Assembly (NCBI GenBank): GCA_937894955.1
Contig: CALAXO010000068.1
Span: 1-17,167, forward strand
Direction: 5' to 3'
Source of the DNA: an uncultured Clostridia bacterium
GTDB taxonomy: Bacteria; Bacillota; Clostridia; Christensenellales; CAG-138
Length of the DNA stretch: 17,167 bases
Part shown: positions 8,839 through 14,748 of the stretch, one piece after another
Numbering within the stretch: position 1 is the stretch's first letter
Layout of the letters: each line of letters opens with the position of its first letter
The notes under the pieces: generated by a model
The model's database searches: none
Told to the model about the DNA's origin: nothing
Seen by the model: only the letters and a program-made list of their open reading frames with translations
Made by a program: the position numbers and the translations under genes

Positions 8839-8889
8839 GCACAAATAAAAATATATTTATTTTGACAGGCAACAGTACGGAAAAAGGTA

Positions 8890-8918
8890 TTGCAAGTATC
8901 CTAAGAAGATACTATAAT
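8890..8918 (+). promoter_or_regulatory. promoter of the 91-aa membrane protein gene
   Basis: TTGCAA (8890-8895), 17 nt, then a perfect TATAAT (8913-8918). The predicted leader to the ATG at 9058 is about 130 nt. It contains short stems such as TTTCC/GGAAA but nothing I recognise as a riboswitch. Confidence 0.65.
8895..8913. promoter_or_regulatory. candidate operator: 19-bp dyad in promoter spacer
   Basis: AGTATC, a 7-nt centre, then GATACT form a perfect inverted repeat lying between the -35 and -10 of the plus-strand promoter. Binding here would block RNA polymerase. It does not match the Gram-positive LexA box (CGAAC-n4-GTTCG type). The adjacent HTH/S24 regulator is the simplest binder, but that is inference. 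Confidence 0.5.
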
Positions 8919-9057
8919 AGCCGTGCGGTCAAAAAACAGCAGTTGATTTCCGAAAAGGAAACGCGCTTTTAAAAACTGTTTCAGGATTTGTTGCCGAAAC
9001 GGAAACTGTGGACAGCGATGTTCGACCGTAAAACCGATTGATTACGGAGGTATTACA

Positions 9058-9333
9058 ATGAATTACTTTGGGTTGATTTTTTCCTTCCTTATTCCCGGAA
9101 TGCTCATTGGCGCACTGATTGCAGTCGGTGTTTGCGCCGATACATTTAAAAAATCTGAAACGGCATCAAATTTAATAACACATAATGTACGTGTACCCGG
9201 TGACGCAAAAAGGGGTGAGCTTATGCCGGCACCGACATACACTTTGCGCGAACGTGCTGCACAAAGAAATCAGACGGTGAATCGAAACGGAGAAGTTGTC
9301 GATGAGCCTTCAAGAAAAAGCTCCGCAGCCTGA
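9058..9333 (+). CDS. small single-pass membrane protein of unknown function
   Basis: This is a 91-aa protein. The ATG at 9058 has GGAGG (9046-9050) 7 nt upstream, a strong site. One hydrophobic segment spans residues 4-27, with Pro and Gly in the middle (LIPGM). A charged, probably disordered tail follows (residues 28-91), rich in Arg, Lys, Glu and Asn. The segment could be an uncleaved signal anchor. I do not recognise a family. It is transcribed from a strong promoter with a dyad in its spacer, divergently from the HTH/S24 regulator, so it is a good candidate for the regulator's target. A weak stem (ACATT, 6-nt loop, AATGT) lies shortly after the stop. Coding status is supported by the start site and length rather than by homology. 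Confidence 0.65.
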   Translation: MNYFGLIFSFLIPGMLIGALIAVGVCADTFKKSETASNLITHNVRVPGDAKRGELMPAPTYTLRERAAQRNQTVNRNGEVVDEPSRKSSAA

Positions 9334-9534
9334 CATGCACATTGTTAAGAATGTTTGATGAGGTGCTGTCTGATGAGGTGCAATGAATGCAAAATCGACC
9401 TCTGTACGTTGACAAAGGCCGGTTTAAAGCTGAAAAGCAGGTTGAAGCCGTTGTGCGGAGCTTGTATTCAAACTGCCGGTTCGGGCTTCACTGGTGCAGC
9501 AGTATGCACTTATGAATCCGGTATAAATCAGAAA
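9334..9534. other. stretch with no secure gene between small protein and cyclophilin
   Basis: About 200 bp between converging genes. It holds an 11-bp direct repeat TGATGAGGTGC (9356-9366 and 9371-9381), a small stem GTGCA/TGCAC (9494-9509), and two overlapping small reading frames described separately. No clear intrinsic terminator with a T-run was seen for either flanking gene. Confidence 0.5.
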
Positions 9535-9591
9535 TTATTTGCCGGGCAATTTGTCGGGCTCGGGCAGCTCGGGGCCGCTGATCGTGATTGA
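9373..9591 (+). CDS. possible small Cys-rich (zinc-ribbon-like) ORF, doubtful
   Basis: A 72-aa frame starting at ATG 9373, with AGGTG 7 nt upstream. It contains two CxxC pairs (CNEC near residue 3 and CGAC near residue 33), the pattern of a zinc ribbon. Its last 57 nt run into the 3' end of the cyclophilin gene on the other strand, where its sequence is likely just antisense. A competing frame starts at ATG 9387, also with AGGTG 6 nt upstream, and gives 42 aa ending at 9515 (MQNRPLYVDKGRFKAEK...). The two cannot easily both be real. This may also be a decayed gene remnant. Confidence 0.25.
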   Translation: MRCNECKIDLCTLTKAGLKLKSRLKPLCGACIQTAGSGFTGAAVCTYESGINQKLFAGQFVGLGQLGAADRD

Positions 9592-10188
9592 TTTTATCAC
9601 AACGGGAGTGACGGGGCGGTCATTCGCACCGGTTTTGACGGAAGCGATTTCATCAACGACTTCGATGCCCTCAATGACTCTGCCGAAAGCGGCATAGCTG
9701 CCGTCAAGGTGCGGAGCGGCGGCGTGCATGATGAAAAACTGACTGCCTGCGCTGTCGGGATTGTTCGAACGTGCCCAGGAAATCACGCCGCGCTCATGCT
9801 TAAGCGTGTTGTTGAAGCCGTTGCTTGCAAATTCACCCTTGATGGAATAGCCGGGGCCGCCGTAGCCTTCACCGAGGGGGTCGCCGCCCTGAATCATAAA
9901 GCCCGGAATAATCCTGTGGAAGGTCAAACCGTCATAAAATCCGGAACGCGCAAGCGAAACGAAATTGTAAACGGATTGGGGTGCAATTTCGGGATACAGT
10001 TCAAGCTTCATGACTCCACCGTTTTCCATTTCTATGGTTGCGATGATTTTGTCGTTGTTCATGTCATTGTCTCCTTGGTTTTCGTTTGGTTTATCTGTTC
10101 CGCTGCTTTTGCAGCCGACAGATGCCGCAGCAAGCGCAAGTGCCGCCGCAAGAACGATGCAAAGCAGCAGGGTTGAGATTTTTTTCAT
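9535..10188 (-). CDS. lipoprotein peptidyl-prolyl cis-trans isomerase (cyclophilin)
   Basis: This is a 217-aa protein that isomerises proline peptide bonds, here predicted to act outside the membrane. Residues 1-25 are a signal peptide followed by the lipobox ASVGC, with Cys26 as the lipidated residue. A polar linker (about 27-46) precedes the cyclophilin domain (about 47-208). The active-site block FHRIIPGFMIQGGDP starts at F90, and SAGSQFFI (residues 146-153) and HLDGSYAAFGRV follow. These are the conserved catalytic and binding stretches of the family. The ATG at 10188 has AAAGGA (10199-10204) 10 nt upstream. It is monocistronic, with its own promoter facing that of the P-loop gene. The role would be folding of exported or surface proteins. 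Family assignment is secure; the client proteins are unknown. Confidence 0.93.
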   Translation of the reverse strand: MKKISTLLLCIVLAAALALAAASVGCKSSGTDKPNENQGDNDMNNDKIIATIEMENGGVMKLELYPEIAPQSVYNFVSLARSGFYDGLTFHRIIPGFMIQGGDPLGEGYGGPGYSIKGEFASNGFNNTLKHERGVISWARSNNPDSAGSQFFIMHAAAPHLDGSYAAFGRVIEGIEVVDEIASVKTGANDRPVTPVVIKSITISGPELPEPDKLPGK

Positions 10189-10322
10189 AAATACAGTTTC
10201 CTTTCTGTTCGTTTACGGGGTTGTTTTGCGGAGTTAACCGTTGCAGCAGGAAAACGGAATTCACAAAACTCGATTGAGGTGATCGGCTTTTAATCCTTCG
10301 CTTCCCCGTCGCGTCTGCTGCA

Positions 10323-10351
10323 AGTATAGCATTATTGCCGCCGAAATGCAA
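10323..10351 (-). promoter_or_regulatory. promoter of the cyclophilin gene
   Basis: On the minus strand TTGCAT (10351-10346), 17 nt, then TATACT (10328-10323), with TG two bases before the -10 (extended -10, TGCTATACT). The leader would be about 130 nt. Confidence 0.65.
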
Positions 10352-10379
10352 TATAGTATTTTCAAACGGGAAATTCTTG

Positions 10380-10408
10380 TTGCATTGGGAGACGGAATGC
10401 TATATAAT
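10380..10408 (+). promoter_or_regulatory. promoter of the P-loop/SAD protein gene
   Basis: TTGCAT (10380-10385), 17 nt, TATAAT (10403-10408). It lies back to back with the cyclophilin promoter, and the two -35 hexamers are 28 bp apart and identical in sequence. Confidence 0.7.
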
Positions 10409-10486
10409 CATTAGGAAAAATGCAGCACCGCTTTGCAGGTTAAAAACGCAAATGCCGCGTGCATGAAACAAAAAGGAGATTCTCTA

Positions 10487-11416
10487 ATGTCATACTCAGG
10501 CAGAATGCAGAACAGTCACTATTACAGCGTCTTTTTCGCACCCCGAGGACGCGACAGGATATATGATCTTGGAATGCATATTGCGCAGATGTATCTCAGC
10601 CCGTTTGATAAGCTTATCGGCATTATCGGCGAGGCAGGCTCGGGCAAGAGCATGTTGATAAAAGGCATGTTCCCCGGGCTCGAGCTGACAAACGATGATA
10701 ACGGAGTGAACACTCGCCCGCTTCCGATTCTTGACATTGACCGGCAAGGGTTTTTTACTGCGCACACATATCATCTTGACATACGCTTCGAGGCGGCTTT
10801 CACGCAGATGGGCGTGCTTGCCGATGCAATTTTGAATGCCGTTCAACGCGGCAAACGTGTAATCGTTGAACATTTCGACATGATTTACCCGTTCCTTAAT
10901 ACCAATGCCAACCTTCTGATCGGCATGGGTGAGGAAATAATCATAACACGCCCGACGATTTTCGGTCCGCTGCCGAATGAAATCTATGATATTGTTGCAA
11001 GATCTGTCGATTACCGCAGAATGGCGCATACAGCGGAAGATCTTTGCGAGATTTTCCTTCCCGGCGACGATGGATGCAGATGTAAACACAGCGATGTTAA
11101 GCACGGCTTTGTTTTATCGTTTGACGAACCGAAACCCGAGCTTGACCTTGATGAACTGGAAAGCAAAGTCCTTGATGCAATTGCAAAAGATTTGACAATT
11201 TCATATGTTGACGAAGGGCACATTATGATAGGCGACCTTCTGCACCCCTGCACGGGTCCGAGGACTCATGTTCCGAGTACGGGATGCGTACAGAATTTCC
11301 GCCTGGTGAAACATATATTCTATGACCCGATTGAACGCCGGTACCTCCTTGCGGGCAGGGTCGGACCGCGTGAAAAGGGCGAGGATATTTATGATTTCAA
11401 CAACATGGAAAATTGA
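10487..11416 (+). CDS. P-loop NTPase with C-terminal AlaRS SAD-like domain
   Basis: This is a 309-aa, probably cytoplasmic protein. The ATG at 10487 has AGGAG 8 nt upstream; a longer frame beginning at 10433 has no such site. Residues 45-60 hold a Walker A loop (GEAGSGKS, residues 48-55), and a VIVEHFD strand in the middle could carry acidic catalytic residues. The C-terminal third has histidines at 245 and 253, then Cys255 and His261 in CTGPRTHVPSTG. This resembles the C-G-G-T-H-V-x-x-T-G element of the alanyl-tRNA synthetase second additional domain, which clears mischarged Ser/Gly-tRNA and binds zinc. From memory, Clostridia proteins of this build are annotated 'alanine-tRNA synthetase second additional domain-containing'. 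No aminoacylation or tRNA-binding domain is present. The function is unknown; an NTP-driven step on a nucleotide or aminoacyl substrate is only a guess. Confidence 0.75.
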   Translation: MSYSGRMQNSHYYSVFFAPRGRDRIYDLGMHIAQMYLSPFDKLIGIIGEAGSGKSMLIKGMFPGLELTNDDNGVNTRPLPILDIDRQGFFTAHTYHLDIRFEAAFTQMGVLADAILNAVQRGKRVIVEHFDMIYPFLNTNANLLIGMGEEIIITRPTIFGPLPNEIYDIVARSVDYRRMAHTAEDLCEIFLPGDDGCRCKHSDVKHGFVLSFDEPKPELDLDELESKVLDAIAKDLTISYVDEGHIMIGDLLHPCTGPRTHVPSTGCVQNFRLVKHIFYDPIERRYLLAGRVGPREKGEDIYDFNNMEN

Positions 11417-11438
11417 TGCCCGAAGGTGACGGGCATCA
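11414..11438. terminator. hairpin between converging genes, possible bidirectional terminator
   Basis: TGATGCCCG and CGGGCATCA pair perfectly (9 bp, 7-nt loop). The left arm includes the TGA stop of the plus-strand gene. In the minus direction the stem is followed by AATTTTCC; in the plus direction there is no T-run. It is more likely to terminate the minus-strand transcript, and may only cap the plus-strand mRNA. Confidence 0.5.
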
Positions 11439-11459
11439 TATGAAGCGGCAATTTCGCCG

Positions 11460-12908
11460 TCAGAATATGCTCAATCTAAGCATATACATGCAAAGGAAAG
11501 CGACATATAAAACGCAGGTACACCCATAGACCGCCTGCGTTTTCCTTTTTGTTGTGCACAGGGCGGCAACGGATGCCGTGAGCGGCAGCGTTGCGCAAAG
11601 GTAGCGAACTGCGGAAAGCAGCCATGTGCAGCCCATTGCAAGCACATAGTAAGCAAGGAAGAATACAATATAGGCAGAAGGCAATTCCCGCATACGATCG
11701 GTAATCAGCGCAAGTGATGCGAATGCAATAAGAACTGTCGGAATCCAAAGCGAATAAATCACGCTGATGTTCCCATTCGGAATTGCGTTGATGCACCAGT
11801 CCCAAATGTATCGCATGGTGTCAAAAAACAAACCGAGCTGCTGATTCCAATTCAGCTTTTCATACTCCATGAAAACAAAAAAATCACAGGAAACATTGTA
11901 ATTAATGAGCAGATAAGCCACCGTTCCGAGTGTTGATATAACAAGTGCGGCAGCAACCGCAACAATTTGTTTTCCGCATTTTTTGCCGTCGCGAATGCTT
12001 CGGACGATCGTGCCGACGCCTTCAACAAATATTGCCGCAGCAAGCACAACCCCGAGAGACCGCGTGAAACCGGCTAAAGCGGTAAAAACAGCGGAGAGTA
12101 TAAATTTGTGCTTTTGCAAACAGTAAAACGCACAGAAACAGAACAGCATGAAAAGCGGTTCCGTCATTGGTGAATTAAGAAAAATTGCACCCGGAAGCAA
12201 AAGCGAGAGCAGTGCGGCATGCACGGAACGCTTTTTGCCGAGAATTCCGTACAGCGTTAAGTATGCCATTCCGGAGGCGAGGCACGCTGCAATTGTGTTG
12301 ATAATTTGAGCAGACACAAAGCTGTTGTGAAAGACCGGATTGAGCATTCGCATAAGCAAAGGCAGCATCGGATAAAAAACGATCAGAAGGCGGTCTTTCC
12401 CATCGTTTACGTACCAGTTTTCGGCAATATTAATATAATGAGGAACATCGGTATTATGCTTTGACCAAGAAGTTTCCCACAACTCAAACAAATTACCGCT
12501 GAAATCAGGGGTAAAAACTCGATAAAGCACCATTCCGAGAATGGTTGTAAAAATATGAATCGCCAGCGCGGCAAGCATAATCCGGGGAAAATCCCTGCGG
12601 GCGTTCAGAACGGGCACAAAACTGCAAAGCCGTTCGCCGGTTAGCGTCTTCAAAACGAGTGGAACGGCAGTATAGGCCGTGAATGTGAAAAGGGCAAGCA
12701 GTGAGGCGGAAAGTATTCCGCCGCCGATGCTCATTGCCTGAAAGTTGGTTACAAAATAAAAAACATACAATGCAGCGGCAAAACATATGAGCACAGTTCT
12801 GATTATTCGAACTGCGCGCCGAAAGCCCGTGCTGCCCGCTTCTTCCGCCGGTTTTGTTCCGGCGGTTTTATCGGTTAATTGAAAAAAATTCATCAATAAG
12901 TTGCGCAC
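11460..12908 (-). CDS. GT-C membrane mannosyltransferase, PIG-V-like
   Basis: This is a polytopic membrane protein of up to 482 aa with about ten hydrophobic segments. It matches the GT-C fold typified by GPI mannosyltransferase 2 (PIG-V). Asp154 and His157 lie in DVPHYINIAENWY (residues 154-166) in the first large outer loop, the usual catalytic region. FYPMLPLL follows (from 178), then NSPMTEPLFMLF (about 245-256) and FTRSLGVVL (about 281-289). Such enzymes take a sugar from a lipid-linked donor and work on the outer face of the membrane. The start is uncertain: GTG at 12908 gives the length above and ATG at 12893 would remove five residues; neither has a clear binding site. The gene has its own promoter upstream. 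Donor and acceptor are unknown, and no other polysaccharide genes are adjacent on this strand. Confidence 0.72.
   Translation of the reverse strand: MRNLLMNFFQLTDKTAGTKPAEEAGSTGFRRAVRIIRTVLICFAAALYVFYFVTNFQAMSIGGGILSASLLALFTFTAYTAVPLVLKTLTGERLCSFVPVLNARRDFPRIMLAALAIHIFTTILGMVLYRVFTPDFSGNLFELWETSWSKHNTDVPHYINIAENWYVNDGKDRLLIVFYPMLPLLMRMLNPVFHNSFVSAQIINTIAACLASGMAYLTLYGILGKKRSVHAALLSLLLPGAIFLNSPMTEPLFMLFCFCAFYCLQKHKFILSAVFTALAGFTRSLGVVLAAAIFVEGVGTIVRSIRDGKKCGKQIVAVAAALVISTLGTVAYLLINYNVSCDFFVFMEYEKLNWNQQLGLFFDTMRYIWDWCINAIPNGNISVIYSLWIPTVLIAFASLALITDRMRELPSAYIVFFLAYYVLAMGCTWLLSAVRYLCATLPLTASVAALCTTKRKTQAVYGCTCVLYVAFLCMYMLRLSIF
12845..12869 (+). other. GC-rich hairpin with T-run, antisense inside GT-C gene 5' end
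   Basis: CCGCCGG, a 7-nt loop and CCGGCGG are followed on the plus strand by TTTT. It looks like an intrinsic terminator for plus-strand transcription, but no gene ends there. On the minus strand it codes for part of KPAEEAG near residues 19-25 of the GT-C protein. Confidence 0.4.
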
Positions 12909-12944
12909 GGAATGAACCCATGCGCGGCTCCGTTCATAAAATCA

Positions 12945-13030
12945 GCGGACAAACAGCAGGTTCGCGCCGCCCGGTGCTTAATTATACATATTAATCTGCG
13001 GATTTCAAGGCCTGCCGCAAATTTGTCCGC
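12945..13030. repeat. long-distance inverted repeat around GT-C promoter
   Basis: GCGGACAAA (12945-12953) and GCAGG (12956-12960) are matched in inverted order by CCTGC (13011-13015) and TTTGTCCGC (13022-13030). The arms lie on either side of the promoter at 12981-13008, so they could be a pair of protein-binding sites; pairing across the promoter in RNA is less likely. Confidence 0.4.
12981..13008 (-). promoter_or_regulatory. promoter of the GT-C glycosyltransferase gene
   Basis: On the minus strand TTGAAA (13008-13003), 16 nt, TATAAT (12986-12981). It lies in the 140-bp gap between the second MATE gene and the GT-C gene and suggests separate transcription. Confidence 0.6.
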
Positions 13031-13048
13031 AAAATCCGACCGTAAGCC

Positions 13049-14440
13049 TCAATGCTGTTTATCATCAACAACACGATGCTTTTCCCAATTTGCAAACTTG
13101 AAATATAATGCGGTGATAAGACTGCACAAAAGCCAACCGGCAGGATAGCTCAGCGCAATGGGTTTAATTGTGTTGCTGATATAGTTCGCCATGATAAAAA
13201 GATAAATCTGACGAAATACAACAAATGAACCTATCATTATGAACATCGGTGTTCGACTGTTGCCCGCTCCGCGAAGCGCACCTGCAAAAATCTGATTGAT
13301 GCAGCAGAAAACATAAAAGGGCGAAATCAGGCGGAGAAGCATCGAACCGTAATCCACAATTTCAGGTTTTTTATTAAAAAATTCAACAAGCTGCGGAGCA
13401 AAAATCAACACCGGCACCATTAAAAGCGCAGTGCAGGCGACGGCCATGAACATTCCGGCGCGGATTCCCTTTTTTGCGCGCGCAACCTGATTAACGCCGA
13501 GATTCTGCCCGACAAATGTTGTCACAGCGAGCGAAATGCTCTGCATCGGAAGGAAGAGAAATTGATCGATTTTGACATAGGCTGTCCAGCCGCCCATGCA
13601 GTCCTCGCCGAAACTGTTAATATATGATTGTACAAAAACATTAGAAAATGCCGTAACAGCCATTTGAAGAGCGGCAGGAATGCCGACTTTCAGAATTTTT
13701 GTGAGCATATAGCGATGAATGCGTAATTTCTTAGGTGATAGCCGACAGCAATTTTTCGCACGGAAGAGTACGATGAGAACAAGTGCGGCCGAAAGCGTCT
13801 GAGCAATGACCGTTGCGATTGCAACACCTGAAACCCCCATTTTGAACAAAAGAACAAACACGAGGTCAAGCACAACATTTGTCAGCGCGGAAACAACAAG
13901 AAAATAAAACGGACGCTGCGAATCGCCGATCGCGCGAAGAATTCCGGAACCCATATTATAAAGCATAAGGCTGATCATTCCGGAAAAATAGATAATAAGA
14001 TATTGCGTTGCTTCGGGACGTACTGAGTCCGGAGTTTCCATAAGATTAAGCATCAGCGGCGTCATTGAAATGCCGACAATTGTGAAAATAACGCCCAAGA
14101 TAAGCGTCAGCATAACAGACGTGTGAACGGCGTCCTGCACGCGTTCATGCTGCTTTGCACCGTAAAACTGCGAAATGACAACACTTGCGCCGGTGCTGAG
14201 CCCGAGGAACGTGTTTATCAGCATATTAATAATCGGGCCGACAGTGCCCACAGCCGAAAAAGCTGTGTCACTGACATAGTTGCCGACGACCCAGCTGTCA
14301 ACCGTGTTGTAGAATTGTTGAAAAAGATTCCCGAGCAGCAGAGGTATCGCAAAGCTCACAATATGACGTGTGATTTCGCCCTCTGTCATATCAACATCAC
14401 GACGTTGACCAAAAGATTTCAACTTATCCGGCAGTTTCAA
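13049..14440 (-). CDS. MATE family multidrug/sodium efflux transporter (MATE1)
   Basis: This is a 463-aa inner-membrane protein with about 12 hydrophobic segments, the usual length and layout for MATE/DinF-type exporters that use sodium or proton gradients. Family marks include IPLLLGNLFQQFYNTVDSWVVG in the first segment, GASVVISQFYGAK after the second, and the matching GQNLGVNQVARAKKG in the second half. The start is a TTG at 14440 with AAGGGA (14450-14455) 9 nt upstream. The first in-frame ATG (residue 18) lacks a binding site. A small stem (CGGGC-ATT-GCCCG, 14456-14468) sits directly against that binding site, and an extended -10 promoter lies above it. Further upstream are three palindromes at 14590-14674. 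The substrate cannot be read from sequence. A second MATE gene lies 1.6 kb upstream on the same strand. Confidence 0.92.
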   Translation of the reverse strand: MKLPDKLKSFGQRRDVDMTEGEITRHIVSFAIPLLLGNLFQQFYNTVDSWVVGNYVSDTAFSAVGTVGPIINMLINTFLGLSTGASVVISQFYGAKQHERVQDAVHTSVMLTLILGVIFTIVGISMTPLMLNLMETPDSVRPEATQYLIIYFSGMISLMLYNMGSGILRAIGDSQRPFYFLVVSALTNVVLDLVFVLLFKMGVSGVAIATVIAQTLSAALVLIVLFRAKNCCRLSPKKLRIHRYMLTKILKVGIPAALQMAVTAFSNVFVQSYINSFGEDCMGGWTAYVKIDQFLFLPMQSISLAVTTFVGQNLGVNQVARAKKGIRAGMFMAVACTALLMVPVLIFAPQLVEFFNKKPEIVDYGSMLLRLISPFYVFCCINQIFAGALRGAGNSRTPMFIMIGSFVVFRQIYLFIMANYISNTIKPIALSYPAGWLLCSLITALYFKFANWEKHRVVDDKQH

Positions 14441-14449
14441 ATCATACCA

Positions 14450-14468
14450 TCCCTTCGGGCATTGCCCG
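14450..14468 (-). promoter_or_regulatory. ribosome binding site and adjacent stem before MATE1 TTG start
   Basis: On the minus strand a 5-bp stem with 3-nt loop (CGGGC-AAT-GCCCG) is followed immediately by AAGGGA and, 9 nt later, TTG. The site supports the TTG start. The stem could tune access to it. Confidence 0.5.
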
Positions 14469-14488
14469 CTCTTCTCATTTTCAACCTG

Positions 14489-14517
14489 ATTATAGCACCA
14501 AAGGAATTTTTTGAAAA
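14489..14517 (-). promoter_or_regulatory. extended -10 promoter of MATE1
   Basis: On the minus strand TTTTCA (14517-14512), 17 nt, then TATAAT (14494-14489) preceded by TGC, forming an extended -10 (TGCTATAAT). The start of transcription would be roughly 40 nt before the TTG. Confidence 0.65.
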
Positions 14518-14589
14518 CACAAAAATTAAATATTAATAAATATATTCACTTCTCGAAAATAGATGGATTTCAAATTAAAACTGCGCGAC

Positions 14590-14674
14590 ATTTCCCGGGA
14601 AATGGACAGAAATATGCAAAAAACAAAAAATTCCCGGGAAACCGTCCGTTTAAACATGGTATTTCCCGGGAAAT
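14590..14674. repeat. three copies of a CCCGGG-centred palindrome
   Basis: ATTTCCCGGGAAAT occurs perfectly at 14590-14603 and 14661-14674. A 10-bp core TTCCCGGGAA occurs at 14631-14640. Centres are 39 and 32 bp apart. They lie 73-185 bp upstream of the MATE1 promoter, all in non-coding DNA. I did not see this 14-bp sequence elsewhere in the window. They look like operator sites for a dimeric regulator that is not identified here. Confidence 0.7.
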
Positions 14675-14675
14675 C

Positions 14676-14700
14676 ATATGAACAAAATTATATGAACAAA
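14676..14700 (+). repeat. 11-bp direct repeat ATATGAACAAA
   Basis: Two copies at 14676-14686 and 14690-14700, start to start 14 bp, adjoining the third palindrome. No function is evident. Confidence 0.45.
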
Positions 14701-14748
14701 TCGGCGGGCAAATTGACACCCATGACCGAAAGTCGAAAGCGCAGTGGG

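Larger units (their letters stand above)
14441..14748. other. 308-bp intergenic region with promoter and palindromes
   Basis: It lies between the MATE1 start and the M28 peptidase stop. It holds the MATE1 promoter, an AT-rich tract (about 14520-14580), three CCCGGG-centred palindromes, and a direct repeat ATATGAACAAA (14676-14686, 14690-14700). I saw no clear terminator for the peptidase gene. Frames crossing this region on the plus strand are not convincing as genes. Confidence 0.6.

Noticed and set aside
8782..8844. Longer start for the S24 regulator
   Set aside because: The extension runs through the -10 and -35 elements; the ATG at 8781 has a good binding site and matches the usual start of the HTH domain.
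8862..8867. Perfect TTGACA as a -35 element
   Set aside because: At 17 nt downstream the sequence is AGGTAT, a poor -10; the TATAAT at 8913 is better served by TTGCAA at 8890.
8895..8913. SOS (LexA) box
   Set aside because: The dyad has AGTATC/GATACT arms and lacks the GAAC/GTTC core of Gram-positive LexA sites.
8919..9057. Riboswitch in the leader of the small membrane protein
   Set aside because: Only short stems (such as TTTCC/GGAAA) were found and no conserved riboswitch core could be recognised by eye.
14590..14700. CRISPR-like array
   Set aside because: The repeats are only 10-14 bp, self-palindromic and unequally spaced, with no cas genes nearby.
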